Position numbers and translations under genes: made by a program | Notes under the pieces: generated by a model | The model's database searches: none | What the model was told of the DNA's origin: nothing | What the model saw: the letters and a program-made list of their open reading frames with translations, nothing else | In this document: piece by piece, positions 55,301 through 64,000 of the stretch | Numbering within the stretch: position 1 is the first letter of the stretch | Layout of the letters: each line of letters opens with the position of its first letter | Source of the DNA: Nevskia sp. | GTDB lineage: Bacteria > Pseudomonadota > Gammaproteobacteria > Nevskiales > Nevskiaceae | DNA: 64,000 bases | Direction of reading: 5' to 3' | Assembly (NCBI GenBank): GCA_031291075.1 | Contig: JARLJS010000273.1 | Coordinates: forward strand, 1 to 64,000

Positions 55301-55548
55301 ACGCCGGCTTCTCGCGCTTCCGCCCGGTGCTGATGACGGCGCTGGCGATGATCATCGGCATGCTGCCGATGGCCTTGGGCATGGGCGAGGGGGGCGAACA
55401 GAACGCACCGCTGGGGCGGGCGGTGATCGGTGGCCTGCTGTTCGCCACCGTCGCCACGCTGATCTTCGTGCCGGTGGTGTTCAGCGTGATCCACGGCAGC
55501 AAAGGCGGGGCCGCCGCCCCGGACGCAAACGGAGTACGACATGAATAG
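52321..55548 (+). CDS. RND efflux transporter permease
   Basis: 1075 aa; LRTPADILPDIKIPVIAVVWTYAGLPP; GILVDDATVTIENI; typical RND topology. Confidence 0.93.
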   Translation: MIWFVRVALARPYTFVVMALGILLFGVLAALRTPADILPDIKIPVIAVVWTYAGLPPADMSGRIVYYYERQLSNSVNDIEHVESQSLAGIAVVKIFFQPNVDIRTATAQVTSISQTVLKYLPPGITPPQILNYNASTVPIVQLALSSAKLPEQVLGDLASNLIRPRLTTVQGAAIPSPYGGKVRQVQIDIDSHALQARGLSAQDVETALAAQNQIIPVGTEKIGPFEYSIQLNDSPERIEELNDLPIKAVNGTVILMRDVAHVRDGYPPQINVVHVDGGRSVLMTILKSGATSTLAIIDGVKKLMPRLKEELPENLDLKLVGDQSIFVKAAIAGVAREGVIAAALTSLMILLFLGSWRSTLIIATSIPLAVLGSILGLSALGQTLNIMTLGGLALAVGILVDDATVTIENINWHLEQGKQVTTAILDGAHQIVTPAFVSLLCICIVFVPMFFLGGIAGYLFVPMAEAVMFAMISSFILSRTLVPTMANYILRAHASEGHASGELEYAWEQGNKCAVESRHRNPLVRFQRAFERRFEAVRHGYRDLLELALANPRLFIPSFLAVVLVSFLLIPLLGENFFPTVDAGQLNIHVRAPIGTRLEESAAIFARIEDAIRRAIPPAELDALVDNIGLPVSGINNAYLNTGTIGPQDGDIQVTLKKDHHPTTGYVKTLRERLPREFPGTTFAFLPADIISQILNFGAPAPIDIQVVGTHKEENYAYAYKLLHAVEQVPGVADARIQQSQAEPTFKVDVDRARAQELGITERDVTNSMVVSLAGSVQVAPAFWLNPKNGVSYPIVAQQPQYRLDSLSDLRNLQVTTGDGRFSQILGGLASITRIPSEAVVSHYNIEPLIDIFATPQGRDLGAVAGGIHQVLRDLADQVPKGSLITLRGQVQTMHSSFSGLLFGLLGALVLIYMIIVVNFQSWSDPFVIITALPAALAGIVWMLFATHTTLSVPALTGAIMCMGVGTANSILVVSFARARLAECGDGTVAARDAGFSRFRPVLMTALAMIIGMLPMALGMGEGGEQNAPLGRAVIGGLLFATVATLIFVPVVFSVIHGSKGGAAAPDANGVRHE

Positions 55549-56782
55549 CGAAGGCGACTCGCCGGGCCTCGCCCCGGCCGGGGTCGACGACGACGGCCGC
55601 CGCAGCATCTCCCCCGGGCGATTGAAGGTGGCCGGCATCATCGCCGCGGCGGTGGCAGCGGTGGTGGTGGTGGGCGGCATCGTCAGCCGCCGCGCGGACG
55701 ACGCCGCGGTGGTGGAATGGACCCGTGCGCAGGCGATTCCTTCGGTAAGCGTGATCAAGCCCTCGACCGCGGGCGTCGGCGGCGCCATCGTGCTGCCGGG
55801 ACGGGTCGAGGCGTTCTACCGCGCGCCGATCTACGCCCGCGTCAGCGGCTATCTCAAGACCTGGTATACCGACATCGGGTCCCGGGTGAAATCCGGCCAG
55901 GTGCTGGCCGAGATCGAAACCCCCGACCTCGACCAGCAGCTCGCCCAGGCCAGGGCGGAACTGGCCACGGCCCGCGCCAACGAGTCGCTGGCGGAGATTT
56001 CGGCCAAGCGCTGGCAGCTCATGCTGAAGGCGGACTCGGTGTCGCAGCAGGCGGCGGACGAGAAGACCGGCGACCTGGAAGCCAAGCGCGCGGTGCGAGG
56101 GGCGGCCGAGGCCAACGTGCAGAAGCTGCAGGCCATGGAGGGATTCAAGCGCATCGTGGCGCCGTTCGACGGGGTGGTCACGGCGCGCACCACCGACGTC
56201 GGCGCGCTGATCAATGCCGGCAGCGGCGTGGGACCGCAGTTGTTCACCGTGTCCGACATCCACCGCCTGCGTGTCTACGTCAGCGTGCCGCAGGACGAGT
56301 CCGCCTCGATCCGGCCGGACATGACGGCCAGGCTGAGCGTGCCGGAGCGCCCCGACCGGACCTTCACGGCGACGGTGACCAACATCGCCGGCGCGGTCAA
56401 CGTCGAATCGGGCACGGTGCTGGTCGAACTGATGCTGGGCGATACCGGCGGTGCCGTGCAGCCGGGCGACTATGCACAGGTCGAGCTCGACCTGCCGGCG
56501 GAGCCGAACGTGGTGCGCATCCCGGCCACCGCCCTGGTGTTCAAGTCCAAGGGCCTGCAGGTGGCCACGGTCAACGCCAACGACCGCGTCAGCCTGCGCC
56601 CGATCGCCGTCAAGCGCGACCTCGGCTCCGCGGTGGAGGTCGCCAGCGGGGTCGGGCCGGACGATCGCGTCATCGACAATCCGCCCGAGTCGCTGCAGGA
56701 CGGCGAGGAGGTCCAGCTCGCCGGGGCGGATGGCGGCCAGGCGACGGGTGGCGGCGGGGAGCCCGCGCATGAGGCGCACTAG
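55541..56782 (+). CDS. RND efflux periplasmic adaptor (membrane fusion protein)
   Basis: GRVEAFYRAPIYARVSGYLKTWYTDIGSRVKSGQVLAEIETPDLDQQLAQA; APFDGVVTARTTDVGALI. Confidence 0.93.
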   Translation: MNSEGDSPGLAPAGVDDDGRRSISPGRLKVAGIIAAAVAAVVVVGGIVSRRADDAAVVEWTRAQAIPSVSVIKPSTAGVGGAIVLPGRVEAFYRAPIYARVSGYLKTWYTDIGSRVKSGQVLAEIETPDLDQQLAQARAELATARANESLAEISAKRWQLMLKADSVSQQAADEKTGDLEAKRAVRGAAEANVQKLQAMEGFKRIVAPFDGVVTARTTDVGALINAGSGVGPQLFTVSDIHRLRVYVSVPQDESASIRPDMTARLSVPERPDRTFTATVTNIAGAVNVESGTVLVELMLGDTGGAVQPGDYAQVELDLPAEPNVVRIPATALVFKSKGLQVATVNANDRVSLRPIAVKRDLGSAVEVASGVGPDDRVIDNPPESLQDGEEVQLAGADGGQATGGGGEPAHEAH

Positions 56783-58229
56783 CGAATCCAGGGTTGCCTG
56801 CACGGCCCTCGTGGCGCTACTGGCGGGCTGCTCGCTGGCGCCCGCCTACCAGGTCCCGCCCATCCCGTTGCCGGCGCAGTACCGGGAGCCGGCGCCGTGG
56901 ACCGAAGCACAGCCTTCTGACCAGTTGCCGCGGGGAAGCTGGTGGACGCTTTACGACAACGCGGAACTGTCCGCGCTCGAATCGGTGCTGGAGGCGAACA
57001 ACCCTGACCTGGCCGCTGCGCTGGCGCATTATGAGCAGGCGCGCGCCTTCGACGCGCAGGTCCGGTCGCAGCTCTTTCCGCTGGTGTCCGGCATGCTGGA
57101 CGCGTCGCGGGACCGCCAGTCCAATACCCGTCCGTTGCGCGGCTCCAACCAGCCCAACGAATACGGCGCCTACACCGCCGGCCTGCAGGCCGACTACGAG
57201 GTGGACCTGTGGGGCAGGGTGCACAACGAGGTGAGCGCAGCCCATGCCGAGACCGAAGCCGCGGCCGCCGACCTGGCTTCGGCCCGCCTCAGCCTGGAAG
57301 CGCGGCTCGCAGACGACTACGTTTCGCTGCTCGGCCTGGACCGGGAGATCAAGCTGTTCCTCGACACCGTGGCCGGCTACGACAAGGCCCTGTCCCTGAC
57401 CAGGACTCTGCACGAGGGCGGAGTGGTGTCCGGCCTCGACGTGAGTCGCGCCCAGACCCAGCTCGACGACACCAAGGCCCAGCTGTCGGAGCTGCAGGCC
57501 CAGCGGGCGCTGCTGGAACATGCCATCGCCGTCCTGGTGGGAGCGCCACCGCCGGGCTTCAGCCTGCCTGCCGATGTCACGCTGATCGCGCTGCCGCAGA
57601 TCCCCGCCGGGATCCCGTCCACCCTGTTGCAGCGCCGGCCGGACATCGCCGCCGCCGAGCGCCGCACCGCCGCCGCCAACGCCTCGGTGGGGGTGGCGCG
57701 TGCGGCGTTCTACCCGGACATCTCCCTCAGCGCCCTGATCGGCGTGCAAAGCACCAGTACCGGCAGCTGGCTCACCGCCCCCTCGGCCTACTGGGCGGTC
57801 GGGCCGAACCTGGTGCAATACCTGTTCGACGGCGGCCTGCGGCGCGCCGAGCTCGACCGCGCCAAGGCGGTCCTGGACGAATCCGGCGCCCGCTACCGGT
57901 CGGTCGTGCTGGAGGCGTTCCGGCAGGTGGAGGACAACCTGGCCCTGCTGGCCAACTACGGCACCGAATACGCCGACCAGACCGCCGCGGTTGCCGCGGC
58001 GCAACATACGCTCGACCTGTCGCTCGAACAGTACCGTGACGGTGCGGTGGACTACCTCAACGTGGTGGAATCGCAGGTGGTGGCGCTGGCAACCGAGCGC
58101 GCGCAGCTCCGCCTGGAAACCCGCCGCTTGCGCGCCAGCGTCGACCTGATCCGCGCGCTGGGCGGCGGCTGGAGCGCGGCGGACCTGGAGGCTGGGCCGC
58201 GGGCCGCTCCCGCGCCCGGTTCCGGTTGA
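56769..58229 (+). CDS. RND efflux outer-membrane lipoprotein (NodT family)
   Basis: Lipobox LLAGCSLAP; LQRRPDIAAAERRTAAANASVGVARAAFYPDISLSA; internal ATG overlapping adaptor gene. Confidence 0.92.
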   Translation: MRRTSESRVACTALVALLAGCSLAPAYQVPPIPLPAQYREPAPWTEAQPSDQLPRGSWWTLYDNAELSALESVLEANNPDLAAALAHYEQARAFDAQVRSQLFPLVSGMLDASRDRQSNTRPLRGSNQPNEYGAYTAGLQADYEVDLWGRVHNEVSAAHAETEAAAADLASARLSLEARLADDYVSLLGLDREIKLFLDTVAGYDKALSLTRTLHEGGVVSGLDVSRAQTQLDDTKAQLSELQAQRALLEHAIAVLVGAPPPGFSLPADVTLIALPQIPAGIPSTLLQRRPDIAAAERRTAAANASVGVARAAFYPDISLSALIGVQSTSTGSWLTAPSAYWAVGPNLVQYLFDGGLRRAELDRAKAVLDESGARYRSVVLEAFRQVEDNLALLANYGTEYADQTAAVAAAQHTLDLSLEQYRDGAVDYLNVVESQVVALATERAQLRLETRRLRASVDLIRALGGGWSAADLEAGPRAAPAPGSG

Positions 58230-58247
58230 GCGCAGGGCTGGACGGCG

Positions 58248-58265
58248 GCGTCACGGAACTGTAAC
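58248..58265 (+). promoter_or_regulatory. Candidate PHO box upstream of phoU
   Basis: GCGTCAC-GGAA-CTGTAAC. Confidence 0.5.
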
Positions 58266-58441
58266 GTTCAGTTGCTACTTTCAATCGAGCCGGGAGAAAT
58301 CGGAACTTAAGGGACTGAATTTCTTGATTTTGCCTTGACCCCAGGCGTGGCCAGGCAGTATTTTTCGATGTATGACCGCCCGGTGCCCGATTGCGGTCGA
58401 GGTCTGCAGCGTTCTGCCATCCGTAGCGAACCGTTCCCGAC

Positions 58442-59161
58442 ATGACGACACTTTCGTACAAGTCTCATATCTCCAGCCAGTATAACGAGGAGCTGGAGGA
58501 CGTCCGCCAGCGGGTGCTGGCCATGGGCGGTCTGGTGGAACAGCAGATCGTGGACGCCACCCGCGCCCTGATGGAGAACGACGGGGTGCTCGGCGAGGAA
58601 GTGTCCCGCAACGACTTCAAGGTCAACCAGCTCGAAGTTCTGATCGACGAGGAATGCAGCGGCATCCTGGCCCGCCGCCAGCCGACCGCCGGCGACCTGC
58701 GCCTGGTCTACGCCATCATCAAGACCATCACCGACCTGGAGCGCATCGGCGACGAGGCGGAGAAGATCGCGCGGATGGCGGTGGACCTGGCCTCGCAGGA
58801 GACGAGCGGTACGCCGCTGGTCGAAGTAGGGCACCTGTCGCGGCACGTGTCGCAGATGGTGCGCGATGCGCTGGACGCCTTCGCCCGCATGGACGCCGAT
58901 GCCGCGCTGGCCGTGGCGCGGGAGGACATGGCGGTGGACCGCGAGTACGAGTCCCTGATGCGCCAGTGCATCACCTTCATGATGGAGGATCCGCGCACCA
59001 TCCGCCGGGTGATGGACATCATCTGGTCGGTGCGCTCGCTGGAGCGGATCGGCGACCACGCGCGCAACATCTCGGAGTACGTCATTTACTTCGTCAAGGG
59101 CAAGGACGTGCGCCACATCGGCCTGGAGGCGATGGAGCGCGAGGTGAAGGGCGGTTCCTGA
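58442..59161 (+). CDS. phoU: Phosphate signaling protein PhoU
   Basis: SSQYNEELEDVRQRVLAMGGLVEQQI; RRQPTAGDLRLVYAIIKTITDLERIGDEAEKIA. Confidence 0.95.
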   Translation: MTTLSYKSHISSQYNEELEDVRQRVLAMGGLVEQQIVDATRALMENDGVLGEEVSRNDFKVNQLEVLIDEECSGILARRQPTAGDLRLVYAIIKTITDLERIGDEAEKIARMAVDLASQETSGTPLVEVGHLSRHVSQMVRDALDAFARMDADAALAVAREDMAVDREYESLMRQCITFMMEDPRTIRRVMDIIWSVRSLERIGDHARNISEYVIYFVKGKDVRHIGLEAMEREVKGGS

Positions 59162-59218
59162 CGGGCCCCTGGGGAACCTCCTGCGATCCGCGTTGAAACC
59201 CGCTAGCATGCGCGCCTA

Positions 59219-61534
59219 ATGGCGCGTAACAAATCCTTCCGCTTCTTCGCCAACCCGGCGGTACGCTGGCTGTTGATCGTCCTGGCCATCGTATTCAGCC
59301 TCGGCCTGCTGGTGCTCTCCAGCGTCATGGTCAAGCTGGACCAGGACGTGCGCAACAAATTCGCCGGCGTGCGCTGGGTGCTGCCGGCCCAGGTCTACTC
59401 GGCACCGCTGGAGATCTATCCGGGCGCCGCGCTGGGCCTGCCGCAGCTCCGGCACGAGCTCGACCGCCTGGGCTACCGCGCCGGTGAGGAACTGGTCGGG
59501 CCCGGCACCTATATCCCCGCCCGGGACAGCCTGCGCGTCGACATGCGCGCCTTCGCCTTCTGGGACGCGGCGCAGCCGGAACAGCGCATCGAGGTGCGCG
59601 GCGACGACAAGAGCATCGGAAGCCTGCGCGTGATGGGCAGCGATCAGACGGTGGACCTGCTCCGCTTCGACCCGCTCCTGATCGGCAGCATCTATCCCTC
59701 CCACGGCGGCGAGGACCGCGTCCTGGTCAAGCTGTCGGAGGTGCCACCGCTGCTGCCGCAGGCGCTGGTGCTGGTGGAGGACCACAACTTCTACAGCCAC
59801 GGCGGCGTCAGCCTGCGCGGCATCCTGCGCGCGATGCTGGCCAACCTGCGCGCCGGTCATACCGTGCAGGGCGCCAGCACGCTGACCCAGCAGCTGATCA
59901 AGAACCTGTTCCTGTCCAACGAGCGCACGGTTAAGCGCAAGCTGACCGAGGCGTTGATGGCGATCCTGCTGGAACGCCACGTCGGCAAGGACGAGATCCT
60001 CGAGGCCTACCTCAACGAGGTGGACCTGGGACAGGACGGGCCGCGCGCGATCCACGGCTTCGGCCTCGGCAGCCAGTTCTATTTCAACAAGCCGCTCAAC
60101 GAGCTGCAGCCGCACGAGATCGCCATGCTGGTGGCGATCGTGAAGGGGCCGAGCCAGTTCAACCCGCGGCACGCGCCCAAGCTGGTCACGGAGCGCCGCA
60201 ACATGGTGCTGAAGATGATGGCCGACGCCGGCATCATCACGCCGGACGAGTACCAGGACGCGGTGCGGCGCCCCCTTGGCGTTACCGCCGGCGGCGGCGG
60301 CGGCGCGGCTCGCTACCCGGCTTTCGTCGAATTGGTGCGGCGCCAGCTCGCCAGCCTTTACCAGGAGCAGGACCTTACCAGCGAGGGGCTGCGCATTTTC
60401 ACCACGCTGGATCCGCACGTGCAGGAGGCGCTGGAGAACCGCATCACGGCCGACGTGCCTGAGCTGGAGAAGTCGCGCCACATGGCGGAAGGCACGCTGC
60501 AGGGCGCCGGTGTGGTGACCTCGGTGGAGGGCGGCGAGGTACTGGCGGTAGTGGGCGGGCGCGACGCCCGCTACGCCGGCTTCAACCGCGCCATCGATAC
60601 GCGCCGGCCGATCGGTTCGTTGGCCAAGCCGTTCGTCTATCTCACGGCGCTGGAGCACCCGGACAAATACAATCTGCAGACGCCGCTGGACGACGCGCCG
60701 GTCGAGTTGCGCCTGCCCACCGGTCAGGTGTGGGAACCGAAGAACTACGACCGCCAGCTGCACGGGACCCTGCCGCTGTACCTGGCCCTGGCCAAGAGCT
60801 ACAACCTGGCTACGGTGCACCTGGGGCTGGACCTGGGCATCAACCCGGTGCGGCAGACCATCGCCCAGGCCGGCTTCGACGACGTGCCGGAGGTGCCCTC
60901 GATCTTCCTGGGCGCCATCGACATGTCGCCGCTGGACGTGGCGCAGATCTATTCCACCCTGGCCGCATCGGGCTACCGCACGCGCCTGCTCACCATCCGC
61001 GCCGTGCTGACCAAGGACGGCAAGCCGCTCAATCGCTACCCCTTCAAGCTGCAGCGGACCTTGTCGGAAGGGCCGGTGTACCTGACCACCTGGGCCATGC
61101 GCAAGGTGATCGAGCTGGGCACGGCGCACTGGGCCATGTCGGTGCTGCCGCCGGGCCAGTCCTACGCCGGCAAGACCGGCACCACCGAGGACCTGCGCGA
61201 CAGCTGGTTCGCCGGCTTCGGCAGCGACCGCGTAGCGGTGGTGTGGGTGGGACGCGATGACAACAAGCCGACCGGGTTCGAGGGTGCCACCGGCGCGCTG
61301 CGCGTCTGGGGCCGGCTGATCCGCGATCTCGGCGCCAAGGGCATCGAGACCCTGCCACCGTCCGACGTGGAGAACGTCATGGTGGATCCCGCCAGCGGCC
61401 TGCGCTCCGGTCCGGGCTGCGCCGAGGCGGTGGAAGTGCCGTACCTGCGCGATTCGGCGCCGCAGCAGTACGCACCGTGCGCGAATCAGTCACAATCTGC
61501 GCCCATGAACTGGCTCAAGAGTATCTTTAAATGA
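59219..61534 (+). CDS. mrcB: Penicillin-binding protein 1B (bifunctional transglycosylase/transpeptidase)
   Basis: EDHNFYSHGGVSLRGILRAMLANLRAGHTVQGASTLTQQLIKNLFLSNERT; RPIGSLAKPFVY; GKTGTTEDLRDSWFAG. Confidence 0.95.
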   Translation: MARNKSFRFFANPAVRWLLIVLAIVFSLGLLVLSSVMVKLDQDVRNKFAGVRWVLPAQVYSAPLEIYPGAALGLPQLRHELDRLGYRAGEELVGPGTYIPARDSLRVDMRAFAFWDAAQPEQRIEVRGDDKSIGSLRVMGSDQTVDLLRFDPLLIGSIYPSHGGEDRVLVKLSEVPPLLPQALVLVEDHNFYSHGGVSLRGILRAMLANLRAGHTVQGASTLTQQLIKNLFLSNERTVKRKLTEALMAILLERHVGKDEILEAYLNEVDLGQDGPRAIHGFGLGSQFYFNKPLNELQPHEIAMLVAIVKGPSQFNPRHAPKLVTERRNMVLKMMADAGIITPDEYQDAVRRPLGVTAGGGGGAARYPAFVELVRRQLASLYQEQDLTSEGLRIFTTLDPHVQEALENRITADVPELEKSRHMAEGTLQGAGVVTSVEGGEVLAVVGGRDARYAGFNRAIDTRRPIGSLAKPFVYLTALEHPDKYNLQTPLDDAPVELRLPTGQVWEPKNYDRQLHGTLPLYLALAKSYNLATVHLGLDLGINPVRQTIAQAGFDDVPEVPSIFLGAIDMSPLDVAQIYSTLAASGYRTRLLTIRAVLTKDGKPLNRYPFKLQRTLSEGPVYLTTWAMRKVIELGTAHWAMSVLPPGQSYAGKTGTTEDLRDSWFAGFGSDRVAVVWVGRDDNKPTGFEGATGALRVWGRLIRDLGAKGIETLPPSDVENVMVDPASGLRSGPGCAEAVEVPYLRDSAPQQYAPCANQSQSAPMNWLKSIFK

Positions 61535-62118
61535 GCACTGTCATTCGCCGCATGGCGCCGGCTGGTCTGGCGCTGGGGATGATGCTGCTGTCCGGCTGCG
61601 CCACCGAGCATGGGCAGGTGGAAACGGCGGCCGCGCCGATGGCGGCCCCGCTGGTGCCGCCTCCGCCGGCCGCGGCCGGTCCGCTGGTGCCGGGCATGGG
61701 TACCATCATCCCGCCCGGCGTGAGCACGCCGCCGGTAATGCCGAACTACCCGAAGACGATCCGCGACACCGGCGCGAACCCAGCGGTGCTGTCCCTGTAC
61801 CGGCAGGCGCAGGAAGCCTACGCCGGCGGGCGCTACGACCAGGCCGACGAGCTGCTGCAGCGTTCCGTGGACAAGGATCCGCACAATCCCTTCATCTGGC
61901 AGCAGCTGGCGATGGTGCGCCTGTCGCTGAAGCAGCCGGAGCAAGCGGAGCAGGCGGCGGAGAAGTCGAACACGCTTGCGCGCGGCAATCCCTACGTCGA
62001 AGCCGGCAACTGGCGCCTGATCGCCAAGGCGCGCCAGGCCCTCGGCAACGTGCAGGGCGCGACCCAGGCGGAGGCGAGGGCGGACGACATCGCGCGGTCC
62101 CTGTCGGGGACTCCCTGA
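61531..62118 (+). CDS. TPR-containing lipoprotein
   Basis: Lipobox LLSGCATE; YRQAQEAYAGGRYDQADELLQRSVDKDPHNPFIWQQLAMVRL; ATGA overlap with PBP gene. Confidence 0.82.
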   Translation: MSTVIRRMAPAGLALGMMLLSGCATEHGQVETAAAPMAAPLVPPPPAAAGPLVPGMGTIIPPGVSTPPVMPNYPKTIRDTGANPAVLSLYRQAQEAYAGGRYDQADELLQRSVDKDPHNPFIWQQLAMVRLSLKQPEQAEQAAEKSNTLARGNPYVEAGNWRLIAKARQALGNVQGATQAEARADDIARSLSGTP

Positions 62119-62128
62119 GCTTCAGCCG

Positions 62129-64000
62129 ATGAACCCGGGTTGCGGCGAACTGCTCGGCGCCGGCGGGCCGTTCGCGCGTGGCCTGCCCGGTTTCGTGCCA
62201 CGGCAGCCGCAGCAGGAGATGGCGGAAGCCGTCGAGCAGGCCCTGGTGCATCGCTCCCGCCTGGTGGTGGAGGCCGGCACCGGTACCGGCAAGACCTACG
62301 CTTACCTGACGCCGGCGCTGCTCGGTGGTGGCCGCGTGGTGGTGTCGACCGGCACCAAGAACCTGCAGGACCAGCTGTTCTACCGGGACCTGCCGCGCGT
62401 GATCGAGGTGCTGGGCTCGCCGGCACGGGTCAGCCTGCTCAAGGGGCGCGCCAACTATCTTTGCCGCTACCGGCTGCACAAGGCCCAGTTCGATCCGCGC
62501 AGCCGGGTGCGGCGCGATCGCCTGCAGGCGGTGGAGGAATGGTCGCGTCGCACCGCCAGCGGCGAGCTGTCCGAGCTGGGCGCATTGGCCGGCGACGATC
62601 CGCTGCTGCCGCTGGTCACCTCCAACGCCGACAACTGCCTCGGCGGCAAATGCCCGGACTTCGCCGAGTGCCACGTGGTCAAGGCGCGGCGCACGGCGCA
62701 GGCGGCGGACCTGGTGGTGGTGAACCACCATCTGCTGTTCTCCGATTTCCGCCTCAAGCAGGAAGGCTTCAGCGTGCTGCCCGGGGTCGACGCGCTGATC
62801 GTCGACGAGGCGCACCAGCTGCCGGAGCTGGCCGCCCAGTTCTTCGGCGAGCGGGTGTCGACGCGCCAGTTGCTGGACCTGGTGCGCGACTGCGGCAACG
62901 AGCTGCAGGAGTTCCGCGACATGCCGGACCTGGCCGGCGCGCTCGACGCGCTGGCCGTGGCGGCAACCGAGCTGGAGCGCTGCTTCGTGGAGCTGGGCGG
63001 GCGTCTGGCCTGGCGCCAGTTCAGCGAAAGGGCGGGCGCCCGCTCGGCGCTCGGCGCCGCCGGCACCGCCCTGGACGAGTGCCGCGAGGAATTGAAGCGC
63101 TACGCCGAACGCAGCGCCGGGCTGGAGAGTTGCGCCGCGCGCGCCGCCGAGCTGAGCACGCGGCTCGACCGCATCGCTGGCGAAGAGGGACAGGAGGATT
63201 CGGTGCGCTGGGTCGAGGCGCAGGGACGGGGCGGGGCCCTCCACACCGCGCCGGTGGAGCCGACCGAAGGCTTCCGCGGCTTCATGGCGGCCTATCCCGG
63301 CGCCTGGGTGTTCACCTCCGCCACCCTGGCAACCGGCGCCGATTTTTCCCACTTCTGCAGTGCCCTGGGACTCGACGATGCGCGCTGCCTGCGGCTCGAC
63401 AGCCCGTTCGACTACGGGCGGCAGGCGCGTCTATACCTGCCGGCGGGCCTGCCTGATCCCAATTCACCGGAGCACCCGGAGGCCGTCGCCGAGGTTCTGT
63501 TGCCCCTGATCGAGGCCAGCGGCGGCGGTGCCTTCGTCCTCTGCACCAGCCACCGCGCCCTGGCGCGCATCGCGGCGCGGCTGCGCAAGGTGGCCCTGCC
63601 GCTGTTCGTCCAGGGCGAGGACGCCAAGGCGGTGCTGGTGGACCGCTTCGCCCGCGCCGGCAACGGCGTGCTGGTGGCCACCAGCAGCTTCTGGGAAGGC
63701 GTGGACGTGAAGGGCCCGGCGCTGCGCCTGGTGGCGATCGACCGGCTGCCGTTCGGCCAGCAGAACGACCCGGTGTTCGAGGCGCGCCTGGAGGCGGTGC
63801 GCACCCGCGGCGGTAATCCGTTCTCCGAGGTGCAGCTGCCGCGCGCCATCACCACCCTGCGCCAGGGCGTCGGCCGCCTCATCCGCGACGACGCCGACCA
63901 CGGCCTGGTGGTGATCTGCGACCCGCGCCTCACCGGCAAGGGCTATGGCCGGCGCGTGCTGGCCAGCCTGCCGCCGATGCCACTGCTGGCCGACGCCGCC
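62129..64000 (+). CDS. ATP-dependent DNA helicase, DinG/YoaA (XPD-like) family, truncated by window end
   Basis: VVEAGTGTGKTYAYLTPAL Walker A; CLGGKCPDFAECHV Fe-S Cys; IVDEAHQL; open to the last base, so not in the supplied ORF list. Confidence 0.85.
   Translation, partial: MNPGCGELLGAGGPFARGLPGFVPRQPQQEMAEAVEQALVHRSRLVVEAGTGTGKTYAYLTPALLGGGRVVVSTGTKNLQDQLFYRDLPRVIEVLGSPARVSLLKGRANYLCRYRLHKAQFDPRSRVRRDRLQAVEEWSRRTASGELSELGALAGDDPLLPLVTSNADNCLGGKCPDFAECHVVKARRTAQAADLVVVNHHLLFSDFRLKQEGFSVLPGVDALIVDEAHQLPELAAQFFGERVSTRQLLDLVRDCGNELQEFRDMPDLAGALDALAVAATELERCFVELGGRLAWRQFSERAGARSALGAAGTALDECREELKRYAERSAGLESCAARAAELSTRLDRIAGEEGQEDSVRWVEAQGRGGALHTAPVEPTEGFRGFMAAYPGAWVFTSATLATGADFSHFCSALGLDDARCLRLDSPFDYGRQARLYLPAGLPDPNSPEHPEAVAEVLLPLIEASGGGAFVLCTSHRALARIAARLRKVALPLFVQGEDAKAVLVDRFARAGNGVLVATSSFWEGVDVKGPALRLVAIDRLPFGQQNDPVFEARLEAVRTRGGNPFSEVQLPRAITTLRQGVGRLIRDDADHGLVVICDPRLTGKGYGRRVLASLPPMPLLADAA

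Noticed and set aside
52192-55788. 1198-aa minus-strand ORF antisense to the RND permease
   Set aside because: His/Arg/Asp/Gly-rich low-complexity translation without domain motifs, fully opposite a convincing RND permease; typical shadow ORF in high-GC DNA.
59216-61129. 637-aa minus-strand ORF opposite mrcB
   Set aside because: Antisense to a well-supported PBP1b; composition typical of high-GC frame bleed-through.
61536-61553. CTGTCATTCGCC resembling a PHO half-site near the TPR lipoprotein start
   Set aside because: Inside coding sequence, second half-site absent; likely coincidence.

Overview
The window is a GC-rich chromosomal segment from a gammaproteobacterium, most likely Xanthomonadales/Rhodanobacteraceae-like (inferred from gene content and style, not tested). 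From left to right: (i) a tandemly duplicated type IV pilus minor-pilin/adhesin cluster on the minus strand (fimT-pilV-pilW-pilX-pilY1 twice; the distal copy is followed by three pilE-like genes); (ii) a SUF Fe-S operon (Rrf2 regulator-sufB-sufC-sufD-sufS, minus strand); (iii) housekeeping and metabolic genes (FMN-dependent glutamate-synthase-like protein, thioesterase, DUF3293-like protein, hydrolases, a FabH-like ketoacyl synthase); (iv) phoB-phoR followed by several outer-membrane porins (including a divergent pair of equal-length DcaP-like paralogs), a response regulator-kinase-atypical regulator trio, a PAP2-type phosphatase, a multicopper oxidase and a phosphoesterase; (v) an RND efflux operon, phoU, a PBP1b-type transglycosylase/transpeptidase, a TPR lipoprotein and a DinG/YoaA-type helicase that runs off the window end. 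The most unusual signal is in the two giant PilY1 proteins (about 2.1-2.2 kaa). Each carries a long array of short Cys loops (CPSGYxC; 16 copies versus about 11) followed by a Tyr-rich pentapeptide array (QYSYT/QYAYT). Both pilin operons also carry direct repeats at exact 21-bp spacing upstream that resemble LytTR/AlgR half-sites. No tRNA, rRNA, CRISPR array or intact transposon was recognised.
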